Source: Micromonospora andamanensis (GTDB lineage Bacteria; Actinomycetota; Actinomycetes; Mycobacteriales; Micromonosporaceae). From it: DNA of 55,080 nt. The stretch lies in assembly GCF_016863495.1 (NCBI RefSeq), contig NZ_BOOZ01000020.1:1-55080 (forward strand), in the 5' to 3' direction. Of this stretch, positions 32,442 through 41,259 are shown in pieces. The notes under the pieces are model-generated. The model worked only from the letters and a program-made list of their open reading frames with translations, was not told where the DNA came from and searched no databases. Numbering within the stretch: position 1 is the stretch's first letter; every line of letters begins with the position of its first letter. The position numbers and the translations under genes are program-made.

Positions 32442-32663
32442 TCAGGCGCGTACGGGGTACGCCTTGTCGCGGAGGCGACTGAACGCGGCGGCCGGATCCG
32501 TGCCGTCCAGGTGCCAGACGGTGACCTGGTCTCCGATCACGTCGAACTGGCCGGCGGCCCCTCCCCGATCACGATCGGCAAGATCGTAAAGCCGACCCAA
32601 CCGGACCGGAAGGGGGTTGTCCGGTAAACCTCCACGTCGTACGGTCCCCTGCGCCGCCCGCAC
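32442..32663 (-). CDS. small hypothetical protein (up to 73 aa, start uncertain)
   Basis: The C-terminal two thirds read as a real protein: NPLPVRLGRLYDLADRDR, then FDVIGDQVTVWHLDGTDPAA and FSRLRDKAYPVRA. The upstream start is unclear: GTG 32663 is the first in-frame candidate, TTG near 32600 is another, and a GTGGAGG ribosome-like site is not properly spaced for either. An overlapping alternative-frame ORF (EVYRTTPFRSGWVGFTILP, ending 32537) looks partly coding too. Divergent from the M48 gene, 30 bases away. No family known. Confidence 0.45.
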   Translation of the reverse strand: MRAAQGTVRRGGLPDNPLPVRLGRLYDLADRDRGGAAGQFDVIGDQVTVWHLDGTDPAAAFSRLRDKAYPVRA

Positions 32664-32693
32664 CGCGCGGGCACGGAACGGGGAGGAACGGCC

Positions 32694-34538
32694 ATGGCCG
32701 CGACGTACCGGGCGCTCGCCTCGGTGGTCATGTTGATCGGGTTCTACGTGGTCGCGCTGCTTCAGCTGGCAGCCGTAGCCGCCCTCGGTGTCTGGCTGTA
32801 CGGCCACACGAACGGGCTGGTCACCGGGAAGCTGCTGCTGCCGCTGATCATCGCGCTGGGCGCGGTGGCGGTCGGGCTCTGGCGGGCGATCCGGACGAAG
32901 AACGAACCGGCGCCGGGCCTGGTGCTCGACGAGCGGGAGGCACCGCAGTTGTGGGCCACCGTCCGGGAGCTGGCCGACGCGGTCGGTACCCGGGCACCTG
33001 ACGAGATCCGGCTGGTACCGGAGGTGAACGCGGCGGTCGGCGAGCAGAGCCGGCTGCTCGGGCTGATCGGCGGGCGGCGCACCCTCTACGTGGGTCTGCC
33101 GCTGCTCCAGGCGATGCGGGTCGACCAGCTCCGCTCGGTGCTGGCGCACGAGCTGGGTCACTACTCCGGCAAGCACACCCGACTCGGCGGCGTCGCCTAC
33201 CGGGGGCGGCTGGCGATCGAGGGCACCATCGAACGGATCAAGCCGCGCAACCCCATCGGGCTGGTCTTCAAGGGATACGCGAAGCTTTACCTGATCGTCG
33301 ACAACGCCGCGTCGCGGCGGCAGGAACTGGAGGCCGACCGCGCCTCCGTCCAGCTCGCCGGTCACGAGGCGGCCACGTCCGCGCTACGCAGTCTGCCGGC
33401 GCTCGACGCGGCCTGGAACTTCTTCACCGGCCGGTACGTGGAGTCAGGCTGGCAGGCCGGCCTCGCCCCGGACGACCTGTTCGGCGGCTTCGGACAGCTG
33501 CTCCAGGCCCGCCGGGACGAGATCGACAAGCTCCAGCAGGACGTACCGGACCGCGAGCCGTCCCGGTGGGACACCCACCCGCCGATCGGCGTCCGGATCG
33601 AGGCGATGGCGCAACTGCCGGCCGGTACGGCCCACGCCGACGACCGCCCGGCCCACGTACTGCTCACCGACGTCCTGGCGGCCGGCCGCCGGTTGCAGAG
33701 CCTCGTCATCGACCTCGGCAACCGCCAGGTGCTGCCGTGGCCGGAGTTCACCCACGCGGCTATCGCCGCAGGCGTGCAGCGCCAGGCGGATGGCGTCTAC
33801 CGGGCGGCCGGCCGCTTCACCGGCACCACCGAGCCGGGCCTGTCGACAGTGCTCGACCTGGTCCGGGCGGGCCGCCTGGGCGAGTTCGCCGAGCAGTTCT
33901 TCAGCGACGCCACCCGGCGGGAGGCGGCGGCCCGCTTCGCCGGGCCGATGGAGATGTTGCTGGTGAACGCGACAGTCCGGGCCCAACGGGCCCGCTGGCA
34001 GCTGTCCTGGGGCGGCCCGGCCCAGTTCGTCGGCACCGGCGGTGAACCGTTGGATCTCGCCGAGATCGCCAAGCTGGCCGTCTCGGCGGAGACCCTCGAC
34101 GAAGCGCTGGCCCGGCTCGCCGAGCTGGGCGTCGACCCGTCCGCCGCTACTGTGGTGCAGAGCCGGGCCACCGCCGACAACGCCGGCCTCATCGGCGCCA
34201 TCGGCAACGTGAAGGTCGACGACGTGGAGCACGACCTGCTGATCCTCGACCGCGGCCTGATCCTGGTCGGTGGTCCGGGTAAGGCCGGCGACGGTGAGAA
34301 GCGGCTCACCGGACTGCTCGAATCGACGCCCGTGGCCACGTTGGCCACCCGGCACCAGTTCCTGCCCTACGAGGAGATGGTGTCGGTGAACGTGAGCAGG
34401 CAGATCCCGCTGAAGGCCGAGCTGACGCTGCACGACGGTCGGGTGATCGCCCTGAAGGAGCTGTACGGCAGCGTGCTGCTGGAACGGCACAGCCGGGACA
34501 ACCTGCTGCGGGTGTTCGAGCGGATCAACGAGGACTGA
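32694..34538 (+). CDS. M48 family membrane metallopeptidase (614 aa)
   Basis: Zinc protease of the HtpX/Ste24-like clan. Two N-terminal membrane helices (residues 8-36 and 45-65) are followed by a cytosolic catalytic domain with HELGH at 152-156 and the third ligand in RRQELEADRASVQLAG. The C-terminal 300 or so residues are an extension beyond a normal HtpX (about 290 aa), with a helical part and a PH/bPH2-like beta segment (VKVDDVEHDLLILDRGLILVGG). It probably acts in membrane protein quality control. The ATG follows GGGGAGGAACGGCC. Confidence 0.9.
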   Translation: MAATYRALASVVMLIGFYVVALLQLAAVAALGVWLYGHTNGLVTGKLLLPLIIALGAVAVGLWRAIRTKNEPAPGLVLDEREAPQLWATVRELADAVGTRAPDEIRLVPEVNAAVGEQSRLLGLIGGRRTLYVGLPLLQAMRVDQLRSVLAHELGHYSGKHTRLGGVAYRGRLAIEGTIERIKPRNPIGLVFKGYAKLYLIVDNAASRRQELEADRASVQLAGHEAATSALRSLPALDAAWNFFTGRYVESGWQAGLAPDDLFGGFGQLLQARRDEIDKLQQDVPDREPSRWDTHPPIGVRIEAMAQLPAGTAHADDRPAHVLLTDVLAAGRRLQSLVIDLGNRQVLPWPEFTHAAIAAGVQRQADGVYRAAGRFTGTTEPGLSTVLDLVRAGRLGEFAEQFFSDATRREAAARFAGPMEMLLVNATVRAQRARWQLSWGGPAQFVGTGGEPLDLAEIAKLAVSAETLDEALARLAELGVDPSAATVVQSRATADNAGLIGAIGNVKVDDVEHDLLILDRGLILVGGPGKAGDGEKRLTGLLESTPVATLATRHQFLPYEEMVSVNVSRQIPLKAELTLHDGRVIALKELYGSVLLERHSRDNLLRVFERINED

Positions 34539-34554
34539 ACCGACCATCCGACCG

Positions 34555-34586
34555 AGGCCCGTCCCCGCCTCCGGGGACGGGCCTCG
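34555..34586. terminator. bidirectional terminator
   Basis: Perfect 13-bp stem (34555-34567 / 34574-34586) with a 6-base loop between the convergent M48 and dapC genes. Confidence 0.85.
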
Positions 34587-34592
34587 TCATGG

Positions 34593-35696
34593 TCAGGACA
34601 GGCGGGCGGCGACCGCGGCGATCCGCTCGTCGGACTCGGTGAGCGCCGCCCGGACGTACTGCCGGGCGCCGGGCCCGTAGAAGACACCGGCCGCGACCAG
34701 GATCCCGCGCCGGGCCAACCAGTCGACGGTGGCCCAGCAGTCCTCGCCACGGGTCAACCACAGGTAGAGCCCCGCCTCGGAGTGCTCGACAGTGAAACCG
34801 GCACCGGTGAACGCCGCGCGCAGCGCCGTCCGGCGCGCCCGGTAGCGCTCCCGCTGCTCCTCGGCGTGCCGCTCATCGCGCAGGGCCGCCACCATGGCCG
34901 CCTGCACCGGCGCCGGCACGATCATCCCGGCGTGCTTGCGGATCTTGAGCAGCTCAGCCACGAGTGTCGGGTCGCCGGCCACGAAGCCGGCCCGGTAGCC
35001 CGCCAGGTTGGAACGCTTGGACAACGAGTGCACCGCCAGCACGGAGTCGTACGAGCCGCCGCACACCTCGGGTGACAGCACCGACACCGGCTCGGCGTCC
35101 CAGCCCAACGGCAGATAGCACTCGTCACTGGCCACCACAGCGCCGCGCTCCCGCGCCCAGTCCACCACCTTGCGCAGGTGGGTGGCGGGCAGCACCCGCC
35201 CGGTCGGGTTGCCCGGCGAGTTCACCCAGACCAGGCGTACCCGGGACGTCGGACCGACGGTGGTCAGCGAGTCGGCGCGCACCGTGGTGGCCCCGGCCAA
35301 CCGCACGCCGTCCTCGTAGGTCGGGTAGGCGATCGACGGGACCACCACGACGTCGCCCGGCCCCAGCCCGAGCAGGGTGGGCAGCCAGGCCACCAGCTCC
35401 TTGGAGCCGATCGTCGGCAGCACCCCGAGCCCGTCCGGGCTCGCGCCGGCGGCCCGAGACACCCAGCCCGTGATCGCGTCCCGCAACGCCGCAGTGCCGG
35501 CGGTGAGCGGATACCCAGGCGCGTTCGAGGCGTCCGCCAGGGCCTGCCGGATCACCTGCGGCACCGGATCGACGGGCGTACCCATGGAGAGGTTGATCAG
35601 GCCGTCCGGGTGCGCCGCGGCCAGCGTGGCCGCGGCGTCCAGGGTGTCCCAGGTGAACTCGGGCAGCCGCGACGAGACCGGGGCGGGCCGGTTCAG
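34593..35696 (-). CDS. dapC: succinyldiaminopimelate transaminase, probable CTG start
   Basis: PLP-dependent aminotransferase (fold type I, about 367 aa) that in actinobacteria makes N-succinyl-LL-DAP. Key parts: NLSMGTPVDPVP, GSKELV, SIAYPTYEDG, NSPGNPTGR, SDECYLPLG, and the PLP lysine in HSLSKRSNLAGYRAGF. In this frame no ATG, GTG or TTG exists between the fdxC coding region and residue 30 or so. The only sensible start is CTG at 35696, which gives a 4-base CTGA overlap with the fdxC stop, copying the usual ATGA/GTGA coupling, with GCGAGGG upstream. It is co-transcribed with fdxC, a conserved actinobacterial pair. Confidence 0.9.
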   Translation of the reverse strand: MNRPAPVSSRLPEFTWDTLDAAATLAAAHPDGLINLSMGTPVDPVPQVIRQALADASNAPGYPLTAGTAALRDAITGWVSRAAGASPDGLGVLPTIGSKELVAWLPTLLGLGPGDVVVVPSIAYPTYEDGVRLAGATTVRADSLTTVGPTSRVRLVWVNSPGNPTGRVLPATHLRKVVDWARERGAVVASDECYLPLGWDAEPVSVLSPEVCGGSYDSVLAVHSLSKRSNLAGYRAGFVAGDPTLVAELLKIRKHAGMIVPAPVQAAMVAALRDERHAEEQRERYRARRTALRAAFTGAGFTVEHSEAGLYLWLTRGEDCWATVDWLARRGILVAAGVFYGPGARQYVRAALTESDERIAAVAARLS

Positions 35697-36019
35697 TGGC
35701 CCTCGCCGCGAGGCGGCTGCGCGGCGACGAAGGTGGCGTCCTTCTCCACCTTGCCGATCTTCGAAGCGCCACCGGGCGAGCCGAGATCCTCGAAGAACTC
35801 GTAGTTGGCCCCGGTGTAGTCCTTCCACTGCTCCGGGACGTCGTCCTCGTAGAAGATCGCCTCCACCGGGCAGACAGGCTCACAGGCACCACAGTCGACG
35901 CACTCGTCGGGGTGGATGTAGAGCATCCGGTTGCCCTCGTAAATGCAGTCGACCGGGCACTCCTCGATGCATGCCTTGTCGAGCACATCTACGCACGGCT
36001 CGGCGATGATGTAGGTCAC
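35693..36019 (-). CDS. fdxC: seven-iron ferredoxin
   Basis: 108-aa ferredoxin with [3Fe-4S] and [4Fe-4S] clusters. Cysteines C9, C17, C21 and C25 (CIEECPVDCIYEG), then C40, C43, C46 and C50 (CVDCGACEPVCP), give the actinobacterial 7Fe pattern. The C-terminal part (EDDVPEQWKDYTGANYEFF) is the usual extension. GTG at 36019 follows GGAGGAG. Likely electron donor to cytochromes P450 or other redox enzymes; why it sits with dapC is not known. Confidence 0.95.
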   Translation of the reverse strand: MTYIIAEPCVDVLDKACIEECPVDCIYEGNRMLYIHPDECVDCGACEPVCPVEAIFYEDDVPEQWKDYTGANYEFFEDLGSPGGASKIGKVEKDATFVAAQPPRGEGH

Positions 36020-36098
36020 CGGTCTTCTCCTCCGCAAGACGCGCCGCGATCACCCGCGACGATAAGAGCCTAGTATCTCGCCGGGGAGGAGGTCGATC

Positions 36099-37064
36099 GT
36101 GCTCCGAGAGCAAGACTTGGGACACAGAATCGTGGTGCGGCGTCGCGTCGGCGTACGCGGTGGTCGACCTGTCTACTCCGATGCCCTCGGCGAACTGGTC
36201 GAACTGACCGAGACACATCTCACGCTCACCACCCGGCAGGGGCGGCTACGCGTGCCGATCGCCGAGGTACACCGGGCCAAGCGGGTACCGGCGGCCCGAC
36301 GGCCGACCGCCGCCGCCATGGTCGAGCTGGAACTCGCCGCCGACGAGGCGTGGCCGGCACCCGTCCGGGCCCGGCTCGGTGACTGGTTACTGCGGGCCGC
36401 CGACGGCTGGACCGGCCGGGCCAACTCCGCCCTGCCAGTGGGTGACCCGGACCGCCCGCTGCCGGCCGCGGTGGACGCGGTGCAGCGCTGGTACGCCGGG
36501 CACGGCCAGCCGGCCATGGTCAACACACCGCTGCCCCTGGCCGCTCCGGTCGGCACCGAACTCGACAGGAGAGGCTGGCACAGCCGCCCGCCGGTGCTGG
36601 TGCAGACCGTCCCGCTCGCCACGCTCGTCCCGGCGGTACCTGCCGACGCCTGTGACGTCGTCGGCGCCGTCGAGTTGGCCACCGCGCCGTCGGCCGACTG
36701 GCTCGCCGTGGCGGCCGGCCGCAAGGGCGGGCTGCCGGACGCCGCCCGGCACGTGCTCACCGCCGTGGACCAGGTCCGCTTCGCCCACGTGTACGTCGAC
36801 GGCACGCTCGTCGCGGTCGGCCGTGGCACGGTCACCGGACGGGGACGCTGGCTGGGGTTGTGCCTGATCGAGGTGCTGCCCGCGGCACGCCGGCAGGGAC
36901 TCGCCGCCCGGCTGATCCGAGCGCTCGCCGACTGGGCCACCGGGGCCGGGGCGACCGACGCGTTCCTCCAGGTCGAGCAGAGCAACGCCGGTGCGGTGGC
37001 GCTCTACCGCAAGCTGGGCTTCACCACCCACCACACCTACCTCACCCGCGTCGCGCCGCAGTGA
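36099..37064 (+). CDS. GNAT family N-acetyltransferase with N-terminal beta-domain
   Basis: 321 aa. The first 65 or so residues (RIVVRRRVGVRGGRPVYSD through RVPIAEVHRAKRVP) form a small SH3-like beta region. The C-terminal half is a GNAT acetyl-CoA-binding fold (LGLCLIEVLPAARRQGLAARL, then LQVEQSNAGAVALYRKLGF). The combination resembles the Rv0428c-type acetyltransferase of mycobacteria, from memory. The GTG at 36099 follows GGGGAGGAGG. It is divergent from fdxC with a gap of about 80 bases. Substrate not known. Confidence 0.9.
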   Translation: MLREQDLGHRIVVRRRVGVRGGRPVYSDALGELVELTETHLTLTTRQGRLRVPIAEVHRAKRVPAARRPTAAAMVELELAADEAWPAPVRARLGDWLLRAADGWTGRANSALPVGDPDRPLPAAVDAVQRWYAGHGQPAMVNTPLPLAAPVGTELDRRGWHSRPPVLVQTVPLATLVPAVPADACDVVGAVELATAPSADWLAVAAGRKGGLPDAARHVLTAVDQVRFAHVYVDGTLVAVGRGTVTGRGRWLGLCLIEVLPAARRQGLAARLIRALADWATGAGATDAFLQVEQSNAGAVALYRKLGFTTHHTYLTRVAPQ

Positions 37065-37073
37065 CCTCGCCGG

Positions 37074-37538
37074 TCAGCGGCGCACCACGCGGCGGGGCTT
37101 TGTCGCGGTGGTCTCGGCGTAGCGTTGCAGGCTGCGCGACCGGTGGTCGCGGCCGAGCGTGACCAGCAGCAGGTAGCCGAGCATGGTTCCGATGGTGGTC
37201 GCCACCAGGTACAGCCCGATCTGTGCGAAGAACGTGCTGCCGCCACCGGCGAACGGGTTGTTGCCGACCAGCAGCGGCCCGATCAGCACGGTCAACCCGA
37301 GCGCGACGCCGATCGCGGCGGCCACGTCACCGGCCCAGCGGGCCAACGGACGCCGCCCGCCCCAGACGAAGGCGACACCGGCCAGGATCAGACCGATCAC
37401 CACGAACATCCCGAGCGACACCCGGTCGGCGGAACTGTCGTCGCCGTCGAAGCCGAACCGGATGACCAGTCGGGCTACCACGTTCACCGCGAACAGTGCG
37501 ATTGCGAGCACGCCAACCGCACGCCACCGCTGACCCAT
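37074..37538 (-). CDS. four-helix membrane protein (154 aa)
   Basis: Four predicted membrane helices (near residues 8-27, 43-60, 74-93 and 104-128) and a basic C-terminal tail (TKPRRVVRR). No family recognised beyond an actinobacterial hypothetical. The ATG at 37538 has GGGAGG 6 bases upstream; a GTG one codon earlier is possible. It follows the 151-aa membrane protein and mshB on the same strand with a 77-base gap and could be in that operon. Confidence 0.75.
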   Translation of the reverse strand: MGQRWRAVGVLAIALFAVNVVARLVIRFGFDGDDSSADRVSLGMFVVIGLILAGVAFVWGGRRPLARWAGDVAAAIGVALGLTVLIGPLLVGNNPFAGGGSTFFAQIGLYLVATTIGTMLGYLLLVTLGRDHRSRSLQRYAETTATKPRRVVRR

Positions 37539-37615
37539 CACACGCCTCCCGCCGTACCGCCCGCCCGGATGCGGGTCTCCTGGCAGGAATATCTATCACC
37601 CGTCGCTGAGCGCCG

Positions 37616-38071
37616 TCAGTACCGTCCGGAAGCCGGCGCCGGCGCGAGGATCGACCGGAACGCCATCACCGTGAAGGTCATCGCACCGCCCACCACCAGG
37701 GTGAGTCCGACCCAGTTGCCGACCAGCAGCACGTCGCCCTCGGTGGTCCGGTCGGCGGCGATCACCATGATGGCCACCCAGGGCAGCGCCGGCAGCGCCA
37801 CCGCCCAGCGCCGGCCGACCGCCTCGACGGCGAACCAGCTCAACGCGATGTTCACCGCCACCGCCACGAGCACCGTGACGCCGATCAGGTGCCCGCCGAC
37901 GCGCAGCGGGGCGAGCAGCAGCTCCAGCACCGCGCTCAGGGTCGCGGCCAGCACGGCGAACACGCCGCCGGTCGCCCGCAGGCCGATGTCCAGGGGACGC
38001 CGCCACCTCCGGATCGGCCGGGGCGGTTCCTGCTCCTGCGGGGCGACCGACATCGCGGCGGGCAGGGTCAC
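37616..38071 (-). CDS. four-helix membrane protein (151 aa)
   Basis: A short Pro/Arg-rich cytoplasmic N-terminus (PQEQEPPRPIRRWRRP) is followed by four membrane helices (near residues 28-50, 60-80, 88-104 and 115-138). The GTG start at 38071 overlaps the mshB stop by 4 bases (GTGA), so it is translationally coupled to mshB. No family recognised; a role beside mycothiol synthesis is suggested only by coupling. Confidence 0.78.
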   Translation of the reverse strand: MTLPAAMSVAPQEQEPPRPIRRWRRPLDIGLRATGGVFAVLAATLSAVLELLLAPLRVGGHLIGVTVLVAVAVNIALSWFAVEAVGRRWAVALPALPWVAIMVIAADRTTEGDVLLVGNWVGLTLVVGGAMTFTVMAFRSILAPAPASGRY

Positions 38072-39012
38072 CGGTGACCGGCCGAGGTGACCGGTCTCCG
38101 GCCGGGGACGACGCCGGGGCCGCCGGCCACGTCCGGCACCGTGTCGACGACCCCGGCGAACAGGTCCGACTCCCAGCCGTACGGGCCGTTGCCCGGGCCC
38201 TTCTCCCCGAGCGCCAGGGTGAAGTACTCCACCCCCATGAACTCGGCACCGAAGTTGCCGGCGATCGAGTAGAGCCAGGAGGTGCCCGGGATCTGCGTCG
38301 CGTGGGCACGCATCGCCGCCTCCTTCGCGGCGTGCTGCTCGGTGGCGTCGATCCGGGCTGCGATCTCCTCGTCCGGAGTGCAGAACGGCAGCTCGGTGGC
38401 GTCGGAGATGCCGGCGAAGGGGTTGTCCGACGCCTCCGCGAAGTGCGTCATGCCCGCCTCCAGCACACTGCGCGGCATCGCCGTCCAGTAGACCTTCGCC
38501 GGCCCGAGCCCCTCGGCGGCGGCCAGTTCCACAGCCCGCATGGTCACCCGGTGCGCCTGGATGTGGTCGGGGTGGCCGTAGAAGCCGTTGTCGTCGTACG
38601 TGATGACCACCTGTGGGCGTACCTCCCGGATGACCTCCAGCAGGTACCCGGCGGCCTCGTCCAGGTCGGCGCCCCAGAAGGCCCGGGGATGCTCGTTCGT
38701 CGGCAGACCCATCATCCCGGAGTCCCGGTAGCGGCCGGCACCGCCGAGAAACCTGTGGTCGGTGACGCCCAGTTCGGCGCAGGCGGTCGCCAGCTCGGCG
38801 ATCCGGTACCCGCCGAGCTGGTCGGCCTCGGTCGCGGCGAGCCCGGCCAGTTCCGGTACGTGGATCTCGCCCTCCTCGCCGAGAGTGCAGGTCACCAGGG
38901 TGACGTGGGCACCAGCGGCGGCGTAGTAGGCCATCGTCGAACCGGTGCCGATGGACTCGTCGTCGGGGTGCGCGTGGACCAGCAGCAGGCGGCGGTCAGG
39001 CAGCGTCGTCAC
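38068..39012 (-). CDS. mshB: GlcNAc-inositol deacetylase of mycothiol synthesis
   Basis: LmbE/PIG-L-type zinc deacetylase (about 314 aa) converting GlcNAc-Ins to GlcN-Ins. The zinc motif AHPDDE is at residues 14-19, and GHPDHIQAH carries the later histidine. The extended NEHPRAFWGADLDE region and a C-terminal extension distinguish MshB from Mca; Mca is possible but the length and context favour MshB. The start is one of two GTGs (39012 or 39021). A small membrane protein is coupled downstream (GTGA). Confidence 0.88.
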   Translation of the reverse strand: MTTLPDRRLLLVHAHPDDESIGTGSTMAYYAAAGAHVTLVTCTLGEEGEIHVPELAGLAATEADQLGGYRIAELATACAELGVTDHRFLGGAGRYRDSGMMGLPTNEHPRAFWGADLDEAAGYLLEVIREVRPQVVITYDDNGFYGHPDHIQAHRVTMRAVELAAAEGLGPAKVYWTAMPRSVLEAGMTHFAEASDNPFAGISDATELPFCTPDEEIAARIDATEQHAAKEAAMRAHATQIPGTSWLYSIAGNFGAEFMGVEYFTLALGEKGPGNGPYGWESDLFAGVVDTVPDVAGGPGVVPGRRPVTSAGHR

Positions 39013-39094
39013 GACGGTCACTCTAACCGGCGGTTCTCGCCTGCCGGCCCAGACGCGTCCGCGCAGGTCGCTCACATCGGGCTCGGTACCGGCC

Positions 39095-39100
39095 TACGAT
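39095..39100 (+). promoter_or_regulatory. -10 element suggesting a leaderless S9 peptidase mRNA
   Basis: TACGAT ends 7 bases before the GTG at 39108, and no ribosome site precedes the GTG. Transcription would begin at or one base from the start codon, as is frequent in actinomycetes. No clear -35 is visible. Confidence 0.4.
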
Positions 39101-39107
39101 CTGGCCT

Positions 39108-41252
39108 GTGGACTTTCCCGAGCTGGCCGCCCACACCCGCAGGTTCAGCCACGGGGCGCCGCGTGCCGTCTCCGTGGCCGACGACGGTGCCCGGGTCGTC
39201 TTCCTACGCTCGGCGGGACCGGAGGACCCGGCCGACGCGCTCTGGCTGCTGGACGTGGCGACCGGCGCGGAACGGCTGGTCGCCGATCCGACCGCCCTGC
39301 TCGGCGACGCCGACCCCGGCGCGCTGAGCCCCGGCGAACGGGCCCGGCGGGAGCGGCTGCGGCTCAGTGCCTCCGGCATCGGCTCGTACGCCCTCGACGC
39401 CGCCGGACGGGTGGCGGTGTTCGCGCTGGCCGGGCGGCTCTTCCGGGCCGACCTGGTGCACGGCGACGTGATCGAGGTGCCCACCGTCGGGCCGGTGCTC
39501 GACCCCCGGCCGGACCCGAGCGGGCAGCGGCTGGCCTACGTGACCGACGCCGCCGAGGGGGTACGCCGGGGCGAGCTACGGGTGGTCGACACCGACGGCG
39601 CCGACACCATGCTGGCCGGTGAGGACTCCGGGGTGCTGTGGGGGTTGGCCGAACACATCGCGGCTGAGGAGTTCGGGCGACACCGTGGCTACTGGTGGGC
39701 GCCCGACTGCCGGTCGGTGCTCGCCGCCCGGGTCGACGAGTCCCGGCTGCCCCGCTGGCACCTGCACGACCCGGCGCAGCCGGACAGCCCGCCGACAAGC
39801 GTCGCGTACCCGGTGGCGGGCGGCCCGAACGCCGAGGTCAGCCTGCATCTACTCGACCTCGACGGCGGCTGGGTCGACGTGCACTGGGACCGGGAGACCT
39901 ACCCGTACCTGACCGCTGTGCACTGGGGTGAGGGCGCCCCGCTGATCACCGTGCTGCGCCGCGCACAGCAGCACGGCCTGGTGCTCGCGGTCGATCCGCG
40001 TACCGGGGAGACCCAGGTGCACGCCGAGCTGGCCGACCCACGCTGGGTCGAGCCGATCCCGGGCACGCCCGCGCACCTGCCCGACGGGCGGGTGCTTGTC
40101 GGCGGCGAGCTGGCCCACGACGGGTACGACGCACGCTGCCTGTTCGCCGACGGCACCCTGCTCACCCCGCCCTCGCTGTACGTACGCCGGGTGATCGGCC
40201 GGCTGGCCGGCGGCAGCGGCCCGGCGGACCTGCTGGTCGAGGCGAGCGACGGCGAGCCGAGCGAACAGCACCTGTTCCGGGTCCGCACCAGCATCGGCGG
40301 CGGTGTGGACGCCCGCCGGTTGACAAGCGACGCCGGCTGGCACGTGGGTGCGGTCGGTGGCGGCGTGCTGGTCATCGGCAGCGCCTCGTTGGACCACGCG
40401 GGCGTGCGGTGGACGGTGTTCCAGGGCGACCGGGAGGTGGCCACGCTGCGGTCACTGGCCGCCACGCCCAGCTACTCCCCGCTACCGCTGCTGGAGCGGG
40501 TGACCGATCGTCGGCTCCCCGCAGCGGTGCTCTACCCGGACAACCACGTAACCGGCCGTCGATTGCCGGTCCTGCTGGACGTCTACGGCGGTCCGGGGCA
40601 CCAGGAGGTGGTGGCCGCGCGCTCGGCCTGGCTGGAGCGGCAGTGGTGGGCCGACGCCGGCTTCGCGGTGGTGGTCACCGATAACCGGGGTACCCCGGGC
40701 ATCGCCCCGTCGTACGAGAAGGCCATCCACCGACGGGTGGCCGACGTGATCCTGCTCGACCAGGTGGAGGCGCTCACCGCGCTCGCCGACAAGCACCCGG
40801 ACCTGGACCTGGACCGGGTCGCGGTGCGCGGCTGGTCGTTCGGTGGTTGGCTGGCCGGTCTGGCGGTGTTGCGCCATCCGGAGCTGTTCCGCTGCGGCAT
40901 CGCCGGAGCGCCGGTCACCGACTGGACCCTGTACGACACCGCGTACACCGAGCGGTACCTGGGCCTGCCCGCCGACGGCGAGGACGTCTACGCGCACCAC
41001 TCGCTCGTGGAACTGGCCGCCGAGCCGGTCACCGACCCGGCACACGCCCGACCGCTGCTGCTGGTGCACGGCATGGTCGACGACAACGTGGTGGCGGCGC
41101 ACACGCTGCGGCTGTCGGCGGCGCTGCTGGCCACCGGCCGGCCGCACTCGGTGCTGCCGCTCACCGGCGCCACCCACATGGCCACCGGTGGCCTCGCCGA
41201 ACGCCTGCTGCGCCTGGAACTCGACTTCCTCCGGACCCATCTCGGGATGTGA
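39108..41252 (+). CDS. S9 family prolyl oligopeptidase/dipeptidyl peptidase
   Basis: 714-aa serine peptidase. An N-terminal beta-propeller (about 1-480; DPP-IV-like, with HIAAEEFGRHRGYWWAPD carrying the conserved EE pair) precedes an alpha/beta-hydrolase domain. Catalytic residues are S577 (GWSFGGW), the DD pair at 658-659 (HGMVDDNV) and H690 (THMATGG). No signal peptide, so cytoplasmic. It probably removes Xaa-Pro or similar dipeptides; the neighbouring peptide importer would supply substrates. Its 3' end is 7 bases from the convergent binding-protein gene. Confidence 0.92.
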   Translation: MDFPELAAHTRRFSHGAPRAVSVADDGARVVFLRSAGPEDPADALWLLDVATGAERLVADPTALLGDADPGALSPGERARRERLRLSASGIGSYALDAAGRVAVFALAGRLFRADLVHGDVIEVPTVGPVLDPRPDPSGQRLAYVTDAAEGVRRGELRVVDTDGADTMLAGEDSGVLWGLAEHIAAEEFGRHRGYWWAPDCRSVLAARVDESRLPRWHLHDPAQPDSPPTSVAYPVAGGPNAEVSLHLLDLDGGWVDVHWDRETYPYLTAVHWGEGAPLITVLRRAQQHGLVLAVDPRTGETQVHAELADPRWVEPIPGTPAHLPDGRVLVGGELAHDGYDARCLFADGTLLTPPSLYVRRVIGRLAGGSGPADLLVEASDGEPSEQHLFRVRTSIGGGVDARRLTSDAGWHVGAVGGGVLVIGSASLDHAGVRWTVFQGDREVATLRSLAATPSYSPLPLLERVTDRRLPAAVLYPDNHVTGRRLPVLLDVYGGPGHQEVVAARSAWLERQWWADAGFAVVVTDNRGTPGIAPSYEKAIHRRVADVILLDQVEALTALADKHPDLDLDRVAVRGWSFGGWLAGLAVLRHPELFRCGIAGAPVTDWTLYDTAYTERYLGLPADGEDVYAHHSLVELAAEPVTDPAHARPLLLVHGMVDDNVVAAHTLRLSAALLATGRPHSVLPLTGATHMATGGLAERLLRLELDFLRTHLGM

Positions 41253-41259
41253 GTCGGGG

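Noticed and set aside
34593..35828. dapC starting at the ATG at 35828
   Set aside because: It would overlap about 130 bases of fdxC coding sequence and adds non-conserved Arg-rich residues.
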